Source: Dimargaris cristalligena (taxonomy: Eukaryota; Kickxellomycota; Dimargaritomycetes; Dimargaritales; Dimargaritaceae). From it: a stretch of DNA of 54,952 bases. The stretch is taken from positions 1,767 to 56,718 of the forward strand of contig JANBQC010000123.1 in the NCBI GenBank assembly GCA_027576995.1, in the 5' to 3' direction. Below the pieces are notes generated by a model. That model did not search any database. It was not told the origin of the DNA and saw only the letters and a program-made list of their open reading frames with translations. Position numbers and translations under genes: made by a program. Shown here one piece after another: positions 1-12,700 of the stretch. Position 1 is the first letter of the stretch. Each line of letters starts with the position of its first letter.

Positions 1-164
1 TTAGTAATACCTCATATAATATATTATGTCTATAAATGTTTAGTGGTGGCTCTATAGCTTAGCACTGATCGGTTTCTGGGCTGTATAATTTGAGGGGTAT
101 ACTACGGGACCGGCCTAGGTGCGTTTTCGTCACCTGGGCATAATAGTATTGGTTTCCGGAGCAC

Positions 165-470
165 TTGCTATGTTATTGCCTGTGCGGCAATTTATTGGCT
201 AATTTTAATACATAATGAAAGGGGGCAGTAAAACTGGTTGCTATGATGTAGGTAAAAGAGAAACCGAATAAAAGAAAGAAATAGAAGTCTGTGCATAGCA
301 AAGGGAGAGTGCAGGTGTGGGGTAAGAGGTGAGGGTGGGAAACCCCTAACAACATATAAGAACATATAAGGGGAAAAGGATAGTCTACAAGGTCGACCAT
401 CCCTATGTTTGAACTATTATCGTTGGTCAATAAAGGCGGAGTCCCCTCAGAAAAGGGGGGACGCCGATTT
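165..470 (+). mobile_element. LTR fragment, same family as 53238-53802
   Basis: This stretch aligns by eye over about 300 nt with the LTR at 53326-53640. Shared blocks include the TTATTGCCTG start, an AGGGAGAGTGCAGG block, GGGGTAAGAGGTGAGGGTGGG, and the 3' block around the AATAAA at 429-434 followed by GGCGGAGTCCCCTC. Both outer ends, including the TGTTGG start, are not recognisable, so this is a truncated or older copy. The family assignment rests on the complete copy, which has TG..CA ends and a target duplication. Confidence 0.6.
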
Positions 471-1065
471 ATTTATATTTGTCTAGCTAGGAATCAATCT
501 ACCAATTCTTGATTCATGAAAAAGCCAATGGCCATGTATTATATTACTAGATAGTATATATATACGATGCCCGTTATTACCTGCTAGCAGTCTAGTATTC
601 AAAAACTAAGCATCGCCTCACCAACCCTCTGCTTATATAGCCCCAAGCTACATTTATATCCATCGCAATCCATAACTACTCGTAGCTTTCCAATTTAGTC
701 AAATAGCAAGGTCACATGACCTTAGCGACGGTCTGGTTAGACCTACGTGACTCAACAATTGCACTGAAAAGCAGCAATAGCTAACATTGATTATAAAAGA
801 CGATGATCCAATTGGTCCATGGAGCTGGCCTACATTTCCCTTAGCCAACAGGGAATATTCACCACCCAGGTCCAACAACAACGACCTTAACGGCAGTGGC
901 TCGGACGTAATTCCCTGAGAAAATCTACTCTCATTTCTTGACCTGCTACCCCCCTTTTTTTAAAAATAAAAATTAAATAGTTATTGTGTTTATTATAAAA
1001 AATACCTCCATCTCATTAGTTTATATTGATTTTTCAAACCCCGCCTATTCTCTCAAATCTCTACC
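471..1065. other. Intergenic, upstream of WRS1
   Basis: No credible gene. The last 100 nt before the WRS1 start are very A/T-rich, with a T/A run at 953-1010 and a TATA-like TTATTATAAAAAAT near 990, followed by a pyrimidine-rich leader. This is a plausible core promoter, but it is inferred from composition only. Confidence 0.4.
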
Positions 1066-2343
1066 ATGACTTCGACCACGCCGAAGCCAACGACTGAGGC
1101 TGACCTCAGCCAGGCCACCAGCAATCTATCGGTGTCCGAAGCCGCCGGGCAGGCCCAGAATGTCACCCCCTGGGAGGTGGAAGGCGCCGTCGTGGATGGC
1201 ATCCAACAGGCCATTGACTACGACAAGCTGATCGCCCAATTCGGGACCCGTCCCATCGATGCGGAGCTCCTAGCCCGTTTCGAGCGTCTCACCGGCCACC
1301 AGCCCCACCGCTTCCTGCGCCGCGGCATTTTCTTCTCCCACCGGGAACTTGGGCGGATTCTGGACCGTTACGAACAAAAGAAACCCTTTTTCTTGTACAC
1401 GGGACGGGGACCCAGTCGCGGACACATGCACATTGGCCACATGATCCCGTTTGTCTTTTGCCGCTGGTTGCAGGAGGTGTTCGACGTGCCCATTGTGATT
1501 CAGCTCACCGACGATGAGAAATTTTTGTTCAAACAGGACCTGACGTTGGACCAAGTACAGGAATACGCCCGGGTCAACGCCCGTGAAATTATCGCGTGTG
1601 GCTTCAAGGTCGACAAGACCTTTATTTTCTCCAATTTGGATTATATGGGCGGTGCCTTCTACCAAAACGTGGTGCGCATTTCCCGGTGTATCACCACGAG
1701 CACCTCCAAGGCGACTTTTGGGTTCAAGGACAGCGACTGCGTAGGTAAACTCCATTTCGTGGCCGTCCAGGCGGCCCCGGCCTTCTCGAGCACCTTCCCG
1801 GAAATTTTCGGGGGTCGTAAGGACATTCCGTGTCTGATTCCCTGCGCCATCGACCAGGACCCCTACTTCCGGGTCACCCGGGATGTGGCCCATCGCCTCA
1901 AATACCCCAAACCCGCCCTCATCCACGCCGTCTTTTTGCCCGCCCTCCAAGGCCCCCAGTCCAAGATGAGCTCCTCCATTGACACCTCGGCCATTTTCAT
2001 GAGCGATACCGCCAACCAAATCAAGAACAAAATTAAGCGGCACGCCTTCTCCGGCGGCGGTGATACCCTGGAACTGCACCAGCTGAACGGCGGTAACCCT
2101 GACGTGGATGTGGCGTACCAATACCTGACCTTCTTCAGTGACGACGACGCGGAACTCCAACAAATGGCCGATAATTACCGGGCCGGTACGCTGAGTACCG
2201 GGGACCTCAAGAATCACTGTATCGAAGTGTTGCAGAAATTCGTCCGGGAATTCCAACAGCGGGAAAAGGCCATCACCGACGAAGAAGTGGCCCAGTTCAT
2301 GGATCCTAAACACCCCCGCTCTTTCCAGCCTAACCCCCAATAA
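1066..2343 (+). CDS. WRS1: Tryptophanyl-tRNA synthetase, cytosolic
   Basis: Single-exon 425-aa protein that charges tRNA-Trp with tryptophan in the cytosol. It is a class I synthetase: the HIGH signature appears as HIGH at residues 122-125 within [14 protein letters not shown]. The second class signature is KMSSS at residues 300-304. The AIDQDPYFR segment and the C-terminal anticodon-binding helices (around residues 345-410) match the eukaryotic TrpRS pattern. The length is close to the yeast enzyme (about 430 aa), and there is no mitochondrial presequence, so this is the cytosolic form. The start is the ATG in ctaccATGac, the first in frame after an A/T-rich leader. The gene is convergent with the kinase gene downstream. 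G/C-ending codons dominate, as in the other long genes here. No oddity seen. Confidence 0.96.
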   Translation: MTSTTPKPTTEADLSQATSNLSVSEAAGQAQNVTPWEVEGAVVDGIQQAIDYDKLIAQFGTRPIDAELLARFERLTGHQPHRFLRRGIFFSHRELGRILDRYEQKKPFFLYTGRGPSRGHMHIGHMIPFVFCRWLQEVFDVPIVIQLTDDEKFLFKQDLTLDQVQEYARVNAREIIACGFKVDKTFIFSNLDYMGGAFYQNVVRISRCITTSTSKATFGFKDSDCVGKLHFVAVQAAPAFSSTFPEIFGGRKDIPCLIPCAIDQDPYFRVTRDVAHRLKYPKPALIHAVFLPALQGPQSKMSSSIDTSAIFMSDTANQIKNKIKRHAFSGGGDTLELHQLNGGNPDVDVAYQYLTFFSDDDAELQQMADNYRAGTLSTGDLKNHCIEVLQKFVREFQQREKAITDEEVAQFMDPKHPRSFQPNPQ

Positions 2344-4253
2344 GATGTAACCCTCATACTTACCCTCACACCCCATCCTTCCTCGTTAGTTTCTACCATT
2401 CTATAAGCCTATGGCAAGTTCACTTAGTTTAATTTTTTTTCTATCATTGATGCCGTCCCACCCCCTTCAATTCCACTCCGCCCTGTCGCTCTCACTCATA
2501 TACCAGATGTAATCCCGATTAAAGTGCGTGTGTGTGTTTTTTTATAGTAAAGTCCAGTAAGCATACCTTTCTATCATTGGTTTGCCGTATATTTTGGCCT
2601 CGGAGATCTTATTTTTTGCGTACCTCTTCACTATAGTATGAATCTCATCCGAAAGGTAGAATATGGCATTGTTTTATGGTCCGTATTTTAGCGTCCGAAT
2701 TCAACTCTACCAATCGGCAGATTCGTGCCAGAGTATTATCTTTTATGGAGAAACTATTGAGCCTTGAATTTGCTAACCAATAGTGACCCCGAGGCTGATA
2801 AACTCATCGGCCTAACTTCACCAATATCCCTCACCCTTCCCCTTGATGCTACTCGCCCTATAAAAACCCCCATATAGTTTATTGCTGTAGACTAGAAGAC
2901 CAAATCAACTGTAGACATTATGTAAAAGTACATTAGTATCTTGACGATGTGCAGGGCTAATACTACATGAGTGCAAAGGTCGGTGACTTATGTCAATGTA
3001 TTTCCCCAACGTGTTGCTCCATCGGATTCGGTATAGTATTACCTTGTAAAAAGAATGCCCCTAAACCAAATAAGCAACCGTTAATTAAAAACCCAGGGAC
3101 ATACCTCCTGCATTAATACTGGATGCATAACTCACTTTCTTGGTTTTTGTTAACACTAGTATTGGCAATCGGAGCGATTCTACAGTTGGCCGTCACAGAT
3201 AGTAGTCCGAACTTACCATGGCAGACCATAGTAAACTTTATCATATTCATAAAAAACTATTCCCTTTTTTATACCAAGTTGTTATTAAGTCGCAAGGGTT
3301 ATTATAGAATTACCACAGTTTGAACTATTACTCGGGAAAAATTGCCCAACTACGAAACACAATTCAGTTTAATAAGACAAGACATAAAGAAAGTGGCAAG
3401 GAGAGGGGCGACTTGACGATTATGGGTGACAATTGGTGAAATTAAGTTGTTCAGTCCTTGGTTTTCAGATATAAAAGTGTGATAGATGTAAGGAAGAAGG
3501 GTAATTGGTAATGATCCGCTATTGTAACTGAGGGGGGTCTCTTAGTCGGAAATTCGGTAAGTCGATTATAATTTATAAAGAAATAAGCGTGGATGTGTAT
3601 TGGTAAATAAAACAGGAAAAACAATAATTGTGTAATCAACCAATCGTCAAATAAACAACCAAACCAAGAACTAAGAAACGACGAAGGAGATAAAAAAAAT
3701 AATATGGTAAAAACAAAGCGGGCAAGCCGATTAGTACTTAGGTACCAATATTAAAGTAATAGAAGAAAAACCAAAGCTGATGGAAGATGCGGAAACTGGG
3801 GGGGTAAACATTCCCCCGGCAAGGACAAGCCATATTCTATTAGGAGCTAGCCAAGTAGGGGGGATGATAAACTCTCTAAAATAATAAAAACGAAGTCGAT
3901 GATTTGTATTAAGAAAAAAAGAAACTGATAAAAAAAAGGTTATTAAAACAAGGATAAACAATCTCGAATCGACTTCGAATTATTGCCACAGTAAATGTAT
4001 TATTCCAAATATAAGAAAGGGGGGAGAGGAGGGATATAGAGGGGCAGTAGCCCAGGCAACCTATAAAATAATTAAACATGAACATGTAATTGAGTCGATA
4101 TCAATACTGGATTAGGTGAAGAGGTAAGAGGAAGGAACCTAAAGGTAAGGCAGGGTAAGGATAGTGATAGTGATAAAAGAGTGGATGAAACAATAGAGTG
4201 GTGGTAACAAAATCACCCGCGGCCATGTTTGTTTTAAATGTCGGCGGGGCTCT
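2344..4253. other. Convergent intergenic region
   Basis: About 1.9 kb between the 3' ends of WRS1 and the kinase gene. It is A/T-rich with short TG and poly-T tracts (2528-2547). A 66-codon frame at 3123-3323 (+) begins with a hydrophobic, signal-like stretch (MHNSLSWFLLTLVLAIGAIL), but it has no homology I recognise and its codon use is A/T-rich. I do not call it a gene. Confidence 0.4.
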
Positions 4254-7200
4254 CTACGAATTGCCCGATCGGTTATTACCATTCTGGACCGTTTTGGAAA
4301 GATGGGAGCCCAGTTTGAATAATTTTTGGAAGGTATACCCGCCCATGACACCTCCGCCGCCGGAGGTCGATGAACTGGCCACCGTCGAACCCAAGGCCGC
4401 AATCCGACTAGATACCAGGCCCTGGTTTGAGTTGGGTGGGGTGGTTCCCGCTCCACCGTATTTGGTCAGCGCGCCCGCCGAGGAAGCTGTAGTCGGCGAA
4501 AAGTGACTTGAGTCGCGGGGGGACCGGTTTGCGGCCGCGGCTTTAGCCACGCCGATACCCTTGGCCTGAAGCAGTGCGAAATCCATCGACAGCGGACGGG
4601 GTTTGTTGGCCTGGGGCCGGGGGATCCCACCGTCGCCACTGTTGCGGAGCCGAGACAGAACCGGTCGCGACACGGATGACATTTCGTCTAGAACCTGTTG
4701 AAATCTGGGTTGGGATCCAGTGGAGGGTGTCGGAATAGGCTGCGGCCGACTGTTACCGGGAGCTGGTGGTGGTTGAGACCCACCTCCACCCCCACCACCA
4801 ACATTTCGATTAGTTTGCGTAGAAGGGCTAAAATAATCGTTCCGCTGGGAGTCAACGCTAGTCCGAGGTGTAGTGGCGGGTTGGAATTTGCTGTATAGGT
4901 CACGATAAGGACCGGCCACTTTCGATCGAGTGTGAGCCGCAATTTGCTGGGCAAAATTCAACTGGGATTGAGGCCCTGGAGGTGGTGGTGGTGGGGGCGG
5001 CGGCGGTGGTGGCGGTGGCGGTGGAGGAGGAGGAGGAGGGGGCGGAGGTGGAGGAGAATCGTACCTAGGTGGGCTTTGTTGCTGGTGGTTTTGTTGCTGC
5101 TGCTGCTGCTGTTGGTACTGTGGTTGTTGTTGCTGCTGCTGCTGGTACTGTAGTTGTGTTTGTTGTTGCGGCTGCTGCTGGTATTGTAATTGTAGTTGTG
5201 GTTGTTGTTGTTGCTGCTGCTGATGATGGTATTGTGGTGGTGGCTGTTGCTGTTGCTGCTGGTAATGATGCTGGTGCTGCTGATGATGATGGTATGCAGG
5301 CGGGCTATGATTCGCCAACGGCCGGGCACCCATGGGGCCTCCACCACCCCCCGCTTTGCGATAAGCCGGATAGTGGTACTCGGCGGCCTGCAAAGTCGAC
5401 TGCGACCGCGGACGGTGGATTAACGCGGCCGTGGTATTAGTATTGCTGTTATTAGACACCATGGGAGTTCGGATGCCCGTATAGGCCGTGGCGGCAGCCG
5501 CGGGATTGGGACCGGGTGGGGCGGACAGCGACGGGGCCGGTGAGGGGGACCGGTTGTGGATTATGGACGTCTCCAGCGACAAGGGGGTTCGGGGACGTGG
5601 CATGGAGTCAATGGACGTGAGGGGGGTGGGCAATTGCGGATGAGAGCTGTTATCCAGCGAGCCCAACACCAGTCCACCGGACGTGAGTTTACCTCGACCC
5701 ACCAGTCCGGTGGTAAGGACCGCTCCACCGGTGGTCAACTGGTTATTCAAGTTGACAACGGGACCAACACCACCACCACTATTACCGCTGCCGTTACCGT
5801 TACCATTGCCATTAACATTAACATTGCTATTATTATTGCTAAGACCGTTACCATGACCATGGCTCAGCACGGATGAGGTAATCGAAGCGAAAGAAGCATT
5901 GGGGGACAGTTGCTTCAGTTGCATATTCTCCATTTCCTTCTCACTTAACCGCCGTTCCAGCATCACGAGCTGCTTCTGCAGGTTCTGGATGGTTACTTTA
6001 CTCCGTTTACCAGCCAGACGAGACGCCGACCGCTCCGTGAAAAACCCGGTGCCCCCGTTCGAGGGGGCGCCGCTGTCGCCGTGGATAGTTCCCCGACCCG
6101 AGAGACCACCGTTACCGAGGGCCTTGCTCGTTTCCACGTCGAGAAGTTTGCTCACAATCTCCTGCAATTTCTGTTCCTTGAACACCAGCTCCTTACGGAG
6201 GTAGCGGATTTCCGCCTCGAGGTGCTCGGTCCAGGCCTCCCACTGCTTGCGTTCCCGGCTGGTGGTTTGGTCAATCTCCTGCAATTGCTGTTCGTGGGTG
6301 AGTCGGAGCTCAGCATTGAGGGTCTTTTGCACTTCGAGCTCCTTCTCGGCCACTGCGAGACGGCCCCGGACAGTGTCGATGAGCTGCTGCTGGTCGTGGA
6401 CCAGTTGCTTGAGGGACGCCACATGGTCCTCGGCTTCCTGGCGGGATACCTGGGCCGACGTGAGCATGGTTTCCATGAACGTGCGGGTACGGGCTTCCTG
6501 TTGGACCCAGGCCAGGAGGTCGGAAACGCGTTGCTCCTGCTCTTGGCGTTGGCCTAGTTCCTGCTCGAGCCGGGCCTTCAGGTCACTGATCTCCCGTTCC
6601 TCTTCGTCCGAACGATTGCTTGCGTTGGGCGTGGTCGGACCACTCGCCACCGCGGCGGCGGCGGTGGCCAAAGCGGCCACGTCAGTTTGGCGTTGGTCTT
6701 CCAGAGCGGACTGAATAGCGGACAATGAGGTTAGGCCTTGTTTAATCGTGGATAAGTCACCCTCCATATTTTGGCTCTGGGACCGTAGGTCTTCCAGCCA
6801 CTTAACTAGCGTGGTTTCGGTCACTCGGTCCCGTTTGAGATGGCTGGCAATGGCCTCCAGTTGGTTACGGGCTTGGGTCTGGTCCTTTTCCCGCTTGCTC
6901 TCCAGGGCCAGAATCTTATGCTCCAGGGCCTCGATGAGGGCCCGCACCTTGTCGGTCGGCTGGGTTTCCAACAGGCTCGACAGCTCCCTGGCTGCCTGGT
7001 GGTGGTTCCGAATCGACCGTTGGGGACTTAAGCGTGGGGGTATAGTGAGGGACTGGGATCGCATGGGGGATCGAGTAGTGGCGGGGGCGACCGTCGCCGA
7101 CCCGCCCTGGGCGAGCGCCGGATTGGTGTCGGTGGTGGGGCTGGGTGTAGGGCTCGGACTTGGGCTGGGGTTGGCCTGGACGGCCTTGGCCGCTTCCGCT

Positions 7201-9714
7201 TCCGTTAGTTTAGCCTGCAGCTCGCGGACCCGGGTTTCTAGTTCGACCCGCTCCCCTTCATTCGTCGTGGCCAGTTGGCCCAGCTCCAATTTCAGATTTT
7301 TGGCTTCGTCTTCCCACTTGGCCACCGCGGCCTGGCTCTCGGTCAGTTTCTCCTGGAGACGTTGGATTTCGGCGGCCGAGAGGGCCAGCTGTTCGGGCTG
7401 GTCGGGTTCACCGGACCGGGGTCGGCCGCGGCGTAGAGGCGAATGGGACTGTAACGACGGGGTCGAGACGCAAAAACTAGGGGACGTGGAGATCCAGTCC
7501 AGTGATACCATCGAGGCGGGCGGGGTAAGAGCTGCGGAGTAGGTGTACCCAATAAAAGGCAGTTGTTTACCCTGGAATTCTCGGAACGTGTTACGGCTGA
7601 CCGTGTGAAACGACAGTGGGGGGTGGTCGTCACTATCCTCATCGTTGGGACTGAAATAAGACGTGTCATCGGGCGTTTTGATATCAGGAAGAAATGGGGG
7701 TGAGATTTGCCGGATACCCTTCCAATCGATACCTTCGAAAAAGGGGTGTTGTAAAATTTCTTCCAGGCCGTTCCGGCCCAGGCGCTGAGCAGGGTCGCAT
7801 AGGAGGCCGCGGATAAGGCTTTTGGCTTCCGGACTAATCTTGACGTCGTCCTCGTCGAACTCCAGGCTGATCTGGTGTGTCATGATTTTGGCGTACGTCT
7901 CGGGCACTGATTCACTGTAAAATGGCGGGTCTCCCTGAAGCATCTCATAAATGACGATACCAAGCGACCACCAGTCGCAGGTGTGGCTGTACCCGGAGTT
8001 ACCTTCGCGGGCCCGGAGGACCTCGGGGGAAATGTAGTCACAGGTGCCGACGGGTACTTTCGATGTGACGAGACCCTTGGCATTTAGGCGGATACACGAG
8101 CCGAAATCGGCCAATTTGATATGACCTTTGGCGTCAATAAGGATATTCTGGGGCTTGATGTCGCGGTGGACGTAGCCTAATTTGTGTAGCTCGGCAATGG
8201 CCAACACAATCTCCGCAATGTAGAACTTGGCGGTTTCCTCGGCCAGTACGGCGTTTTGACTGCGGTCGAGGACGCTGAAGAGATCACCTCCCGAGGCGTA
8301 TTCCATCACCAGATATAGGTTGCTCTCGTCCTGGAACGCAGCGTGCAGGGAAGGAAACCAGTCCGAACCAGTGGCCTGGACTAGAACATCGCGCTCCTCC
8401 ATGAAAAACGATTGCTGCGTAGGGGTAGTATAATAGGCAGTATCATACATGGGGGGGTTAGACAAGGCCGGGAATTGGGATGCGGGTGGGCTAGACAGCG
8501 GTTGGTGGGGCCAAATTATATCTCCGCATAATTGAGGTACCAGCGAGCCACGCATGAAGTAATGCTAACAGTCAGATCGAGGAATACTTACATCACGCTG
8601 CCGCAATAGATTTTGCTTGTCCAGGGTTTTCATGGCGTAGATTTGATTGTTGATCTTACTCTGGACGATGGTAACCTAAGAGATGGAGAAAGGGGAAAAT
8701 AAAAATAAAATCGATTTATCAAGGTTAAAAGCCGTACATTTTTATCATGGAACGATTTGGATATGCTCCCGCGATTGATCTCGAACGGATAAACATTTTA
8801 CCGCGGGTACGAAGGAATTTAAGGGTGACATATTGGACAGCGACCACTTACATTTCCGAACTGACCCCTCGCCAATGGTTTGATATGAGTGAAATCGTGT
8901 TTGTTCACACGGGACTCTTTGATCTCGAGAATGGCCATTGAGTCTGTGGTTAACGCGAAGCATGTTTAGTTGCGAAGTGGGGGAAAGGCCCATGGAAAGA
9001 CGGGTGTGTGCGTGTGTGGGTGGAGATAGTAAAAACAGTGTGTTACATTGGCCACGTAAAATAAAATAAAATCAAATGAGTGAATGAGTGAGCGAGTGAT
9101 ATATATATGTGGAGGGGAATCATCGACAGGAGTGAATGGGCGAATTAGATTGCGATGGGCGCCGGAGTTTCCAGTCAAGGAAAACATGGGTTACCAGAAT
9201 CACACCAATAACAAAACCCCTTAGGCGTCAAAATATATCATACGCGCTCGGACGCGGTTGAACTAGGGTTTACCGAGCCCCAGAAATGGGAAACTCAGAC
9301 CACCCGTGCCCACGCCGAGAGCCCGGCCGAGGTATAGTGCTGGAATCTATGTATCCATGTAGTGGGAGGGGAGGGGAGGGGAGGGGAGGGGCTTTGCACC
9401 GCCAGGGGTAACAGATCAAAGCAGGAGGCGGGGCTTAAGGTTACTGGCACTCAAACCGGTCCATCGGAATAAGTATCACCCTAACCTAAATCCAAATGGT
9501 AATGATAATGATAATATAGTCACTTACACCGCCGAAGAAAATCAGGAACATTTTCGTTGTGGGTTAAATTCGAGTGTTGGCAGTCCTCGTAGAGGGCAAT
9601 GCCCATATCGAGCAGTGTCTCCAGGGAAACAACGGTCTGCTGGTGGGCCACGGGCCGATCGAGCAGCGACGTATAGAACGTTTGCAAACGCTCCTCCAGT
9701 GCAACGGCCGCCAT
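4254..9714 (-). CDS. MRCK/ROCK-type (DMPK family) AGC protein kinase
   Basis: Four exons on the minus strand: 9528-9714, 8852-8943, 8592-8675 and 4254-8414. All junctions are GT..AG with GTAAGT donors and the frame is kept, giving 1507 aa. The P-loop reads LARGQFGNV (about 86-94), with the ATP lysine in YAMK at 109. The catalytic loop is HRDIKPQN (about 204), followed by DFGSC and GTCDYISPE. The LPFIGYTYS segment (about 413) matches the AGC tail of MRCK. The exon 3/4 join was set by matching MEERDVLV to the family. A long coiled coil follows (about 460-950), then a disordered tail with poly-Gln (about 1160-1230) and poly-Pro (about 1240-1266). The C1, PH and CNH modules of animal MRCK are not visible. 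The likely role is actomyosin or polarity signalling downstream of Rho/Cdc42 GTPases (family inference). Confidence 0.9.
4979..5290 (-). repeat. Coding microsatellites (poly-Pro and poly-Gln)
   Basis: In-frame GGN (4979-5055) and TGY/CTG-type (5085-5280) triplet runs on the plus strand encode about 27 prolines and several blocks of 3 to 8 glutamines in the kinase tail. The opposite strand reads as hydrophobic Leu/Trp/Val runs, which produce spurious open frames. Length variation between isolates is expected. Confidence 0.85.
9364..9391 (+). repeat. GGGGA tandem tract in kinase intron 1
   Basis: Five or more GGGA/GGGGA units give at least four G-runs of three or more, which meets the G-quadruplex pattern on the plus strand. 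It lies inside the 584-nt first intron (8944-9527) of the minus-strand kinase gene, so the transcript carries the C-rich complement. Confidence 0.7.
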
Positions 9715-12700
9715 GGTGAATGTTGGTCAGCCCTGAGGCTCCGAAGTCTATTTATCGGAGCAAACCGCGGGTGAGCTTAAAGGAAAAGGAAATAAACAAT
9801 ATATGCGCTGATAAATAGGCCCTGAATAGGCCGGCCCGGGTAAGGTGGGGGCAGCGGAGAGGGGTAGTGGAGGCCGGGAACACAGTCTGACTTTGGACCA
9901 CAACAAAGGGGAAGAGTTCGCCCGGGCAAATAGGAAGGTTTGGGGCCTAGCAGAGATGTCAACAAAAGCCCCGGTGGGTGGGCGAATAAGCACTGGCTAA
10001 GCTTTCTACTGGACCCGAATGATGGGAACGCGCTAGTTGACCAGGCTCGGGAATCAGGAGAGGCGAGTGGTTGGCAATGGATGAAGGGCTGTCGGAGAAA
10101 GGAAAAGGGAATGGGGTTGGGAACAGGACTTGACAAGTCACGGCAATCAACAATACGAAAAGGGAAGAAGAGGTGGAGACCCCCGTATATAGAGAGAGAG
10201 AGAGAGAAGAGGTACGCGTGCAGGGTAGGTGTGGAGGGAGAGTGGGAAGAAGAAAAGGAGAGAAAGAGGGAAAGAAAGGAAGAGAGAGTGGGAGAGAAGT
10301 GAAGTGAAGACAAGAGTAGAAGGAATCACCTTCGCTCTGAGTGTAACCAAGTCAAGTAAGCCCTAACAAGACTTGGGAAGGAAGAGGAGGAGAAGTGCAT
10401 ACAAACAGAGACTTCCTCTATAGGCAGGGCCCAGGCAAAAATAGCCGGGTCTTTGGGCGGGTGTAATAATAGCCGGAGTCGCTCACGAGTCAACGAAATG
10501 GAGTCGGTCAAACGGAGGAGAGTGTGGTCGGAGGTTCAGTGCTCGTGAGTCGTACTACCCCAAGTACAACGAAGAAAGCAAAAATATATAACGCCCACTC
10601 TCAAGTCGCGGGGCTTATGTGGTAACGGACGGTCAAACACTTCGCTAATTCGCAATAGACTCGAATAAACTACGGAACAGGGGAAAAAGAGCGCTGAAAG
10701 AAAGGCGGAACTAACCTAAAACCCTCACCAAGACCAAAGGGAATGGGTTCTTCAACGCGGCGCTTTTCTGGGCCAAAGCAAACAGGGACAACACGAACCA
10801 GGCGGCCATGGTGCGTAAACAACGCAGGGGCGGCACTGACCCGAGCGCAGTGATTTTACAAAGCAAAGCAACAACTGCCGCTGCTAAAGGGGAACACCCC
10901 AGGGGCCCACCACTTCTCCCTCCAACTGTCAACAATATCTCTATGTGTATCCATACATAAAATACCCTTTGAAACCACATGCCTCTGCCTGCACCCTGTT
11001 GAATGTTCTGGATCGTGTTCATCTCTTGTTCTCTCGATATGTAAGGCGCAGAGTAATATTTCGCCATCATTATAATTCAACCCGCTCAACTCATTGGGGG
11101 GGGCCCAAGGGGAAATGCAGTCCAGGACCACTCTATACCCCCCCAACTGTGGAGTAATTTGCTCGCATATGAAGCGCGGCTAGTTAGCCATAGAGATTTG
11201 GGCTGGACAGAGTTAGAGTTAAAGTCAGGCCTACAACACAGAATGCCCCGGCCCAAATGCGCATCCATGTACATGGGGAGTCTCCGAAACACCCGACACT
11301 GATTGTTTAAAAAGACTGCAACCCGCTGGATGACTATTTGGGGGAGTTGTGTACTAGTTACCGGCCAGTGTAATCTCCCATAGTGGCCAAGTAGGTCCAG
11401 ACAGGGCAAGAAGGGTGGGTAGGTAGGTAATATAACGAAACTGGCATGGATGCTTCCCTCTCCCCTTGTTCATATTACAGTTAGTATAGTCACATCCCTC
11501 CGGCAACACTGCTCTCAATCTTCATTGTGGGGTTCCCTTTTGTTCTAAATGGCCCCGTCGGTCGTCGTGCTACTGGGGGAGAACTGTCACAGTCAATTGA
11601 AGCAACTTAGAATCATTGGCCCTCGAGTTCCTCCCCTCCACAGTCACCAACCAGTATTGTGTCGTATAAGGGCCATATACCCAAACCCGACGGGTAACTC
11701 GGAAGCCCATGGTGGAGGCGGGTCGCGTACGCGTTTGTGGGGCCCTTCCGCTTCGACCTTCACGTTAATCTATTGTTCTATGAATCCCTAGATTTATGCC
11801 ACCACCGTAGTAAACAATCAAACGTACACATAATCCCCTGCAAACTTCGCTTGACTTTTGGCCCCATCGGGCAGGTTGTATTCGGTACCTGGAAGTCCGC
11901 CGAACAGATCGCCGCGTGGATAAACAAGGAAGCGTGCCTTCGGATTTCCCATCATCAAGACCCTCTCTGTGCACGGATTCATGAACAGAAATCGTTGGTT
12001 TGTTTACATTAGCCTAATCTGCCTGCAAATAATTTCCCATCCCAGCCCCAAAAGTAAACAAACCCACGTGACCTTCCCCCCCACACACGCAACTCTCAAC
12101 CAACCTTTCTCCATCCAATTCCCGATAAGCTGAAAGTAGAGGGAGTCGTAGTACAATGGTAACCCAAATCCATGAATATAATATCATTTTATCTGTAAGT
12201 CGGGGATGGGGGGCACTGGGCTGGAAAGGGCCTCCATTAATCAAAACAATAATGCTCAAGGGAAACATTCCAATATATATATTTAAAAGGTTTAATATTT
12301 TTAAATACCTATAAATACAATAGCTAATTCGCAGCTGACAACCGGCGGCCCAACCTACCCATATATTTAATTAACATACCAGGTAAACTCCGTCGTCATA
12401 AGACACAGGCAACCCCGCGCCCCAACTAAATGGCCTGATTGTCTAACTGTAGTTACGGCTAATTGTACAGGGGGAGGGGGGATGTGATTGGAAAACGTGT
12501 CCAGTCGGTCCGGTAATTAATCCTATGCATAGAACTAGGGCCAACGAGTGTGCATCCCCACCGGTTAAGTTATTAAAATGACGCATTAGTCAAGGGTCCA
12601 GAATGCGGGCGCCCCGGGTGACTGGCTTACTCCTGCATATTTCTGAAACATGCAGGGTAGGTAGGTAGGTAGGTCGTCGGATGGGGGATTGCATTATAGG

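Noticed and set aside
1270..2376. 368-codon antisense frame inside WRS1
   Set aside because: It is a shadow of the GC-rich synthetase gene on the other strand; the sense frame carries HIGH and KMSSS motifs, while the antisense has no recognisable content.
3123..3323. 66-codon signal-peptide-like ORF
   Set aside because: A/T-rich codons, no homologue recognised, no supporting splice or promoter signal.
4932..5440. Hydrophobic Leu/Val/Trp-rich plus-strand frames resembling membrane proteins
   Set aside because: They are the reverse reading of poly-Gln and poly-Pro codons of the kinase tail.
6081..7542. Several 100-260 codon plus-strand frames
   Set aside because: Antisense to the kinase coiled coil; composition follows from the real frame.
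10711..10809. Short hydrophobic frame starting MAAWFVLSLFALAQ as a small membrane-protein gene
   Set aside because: Good start context and a possible donor, but no continuing exon or family match; kept only as a note.
12657..12674. (GTAG)n as a telomere-like repeat
   Set aside because: Only four to five units, and not a known fungal telomere motif; a simple microsatellite.
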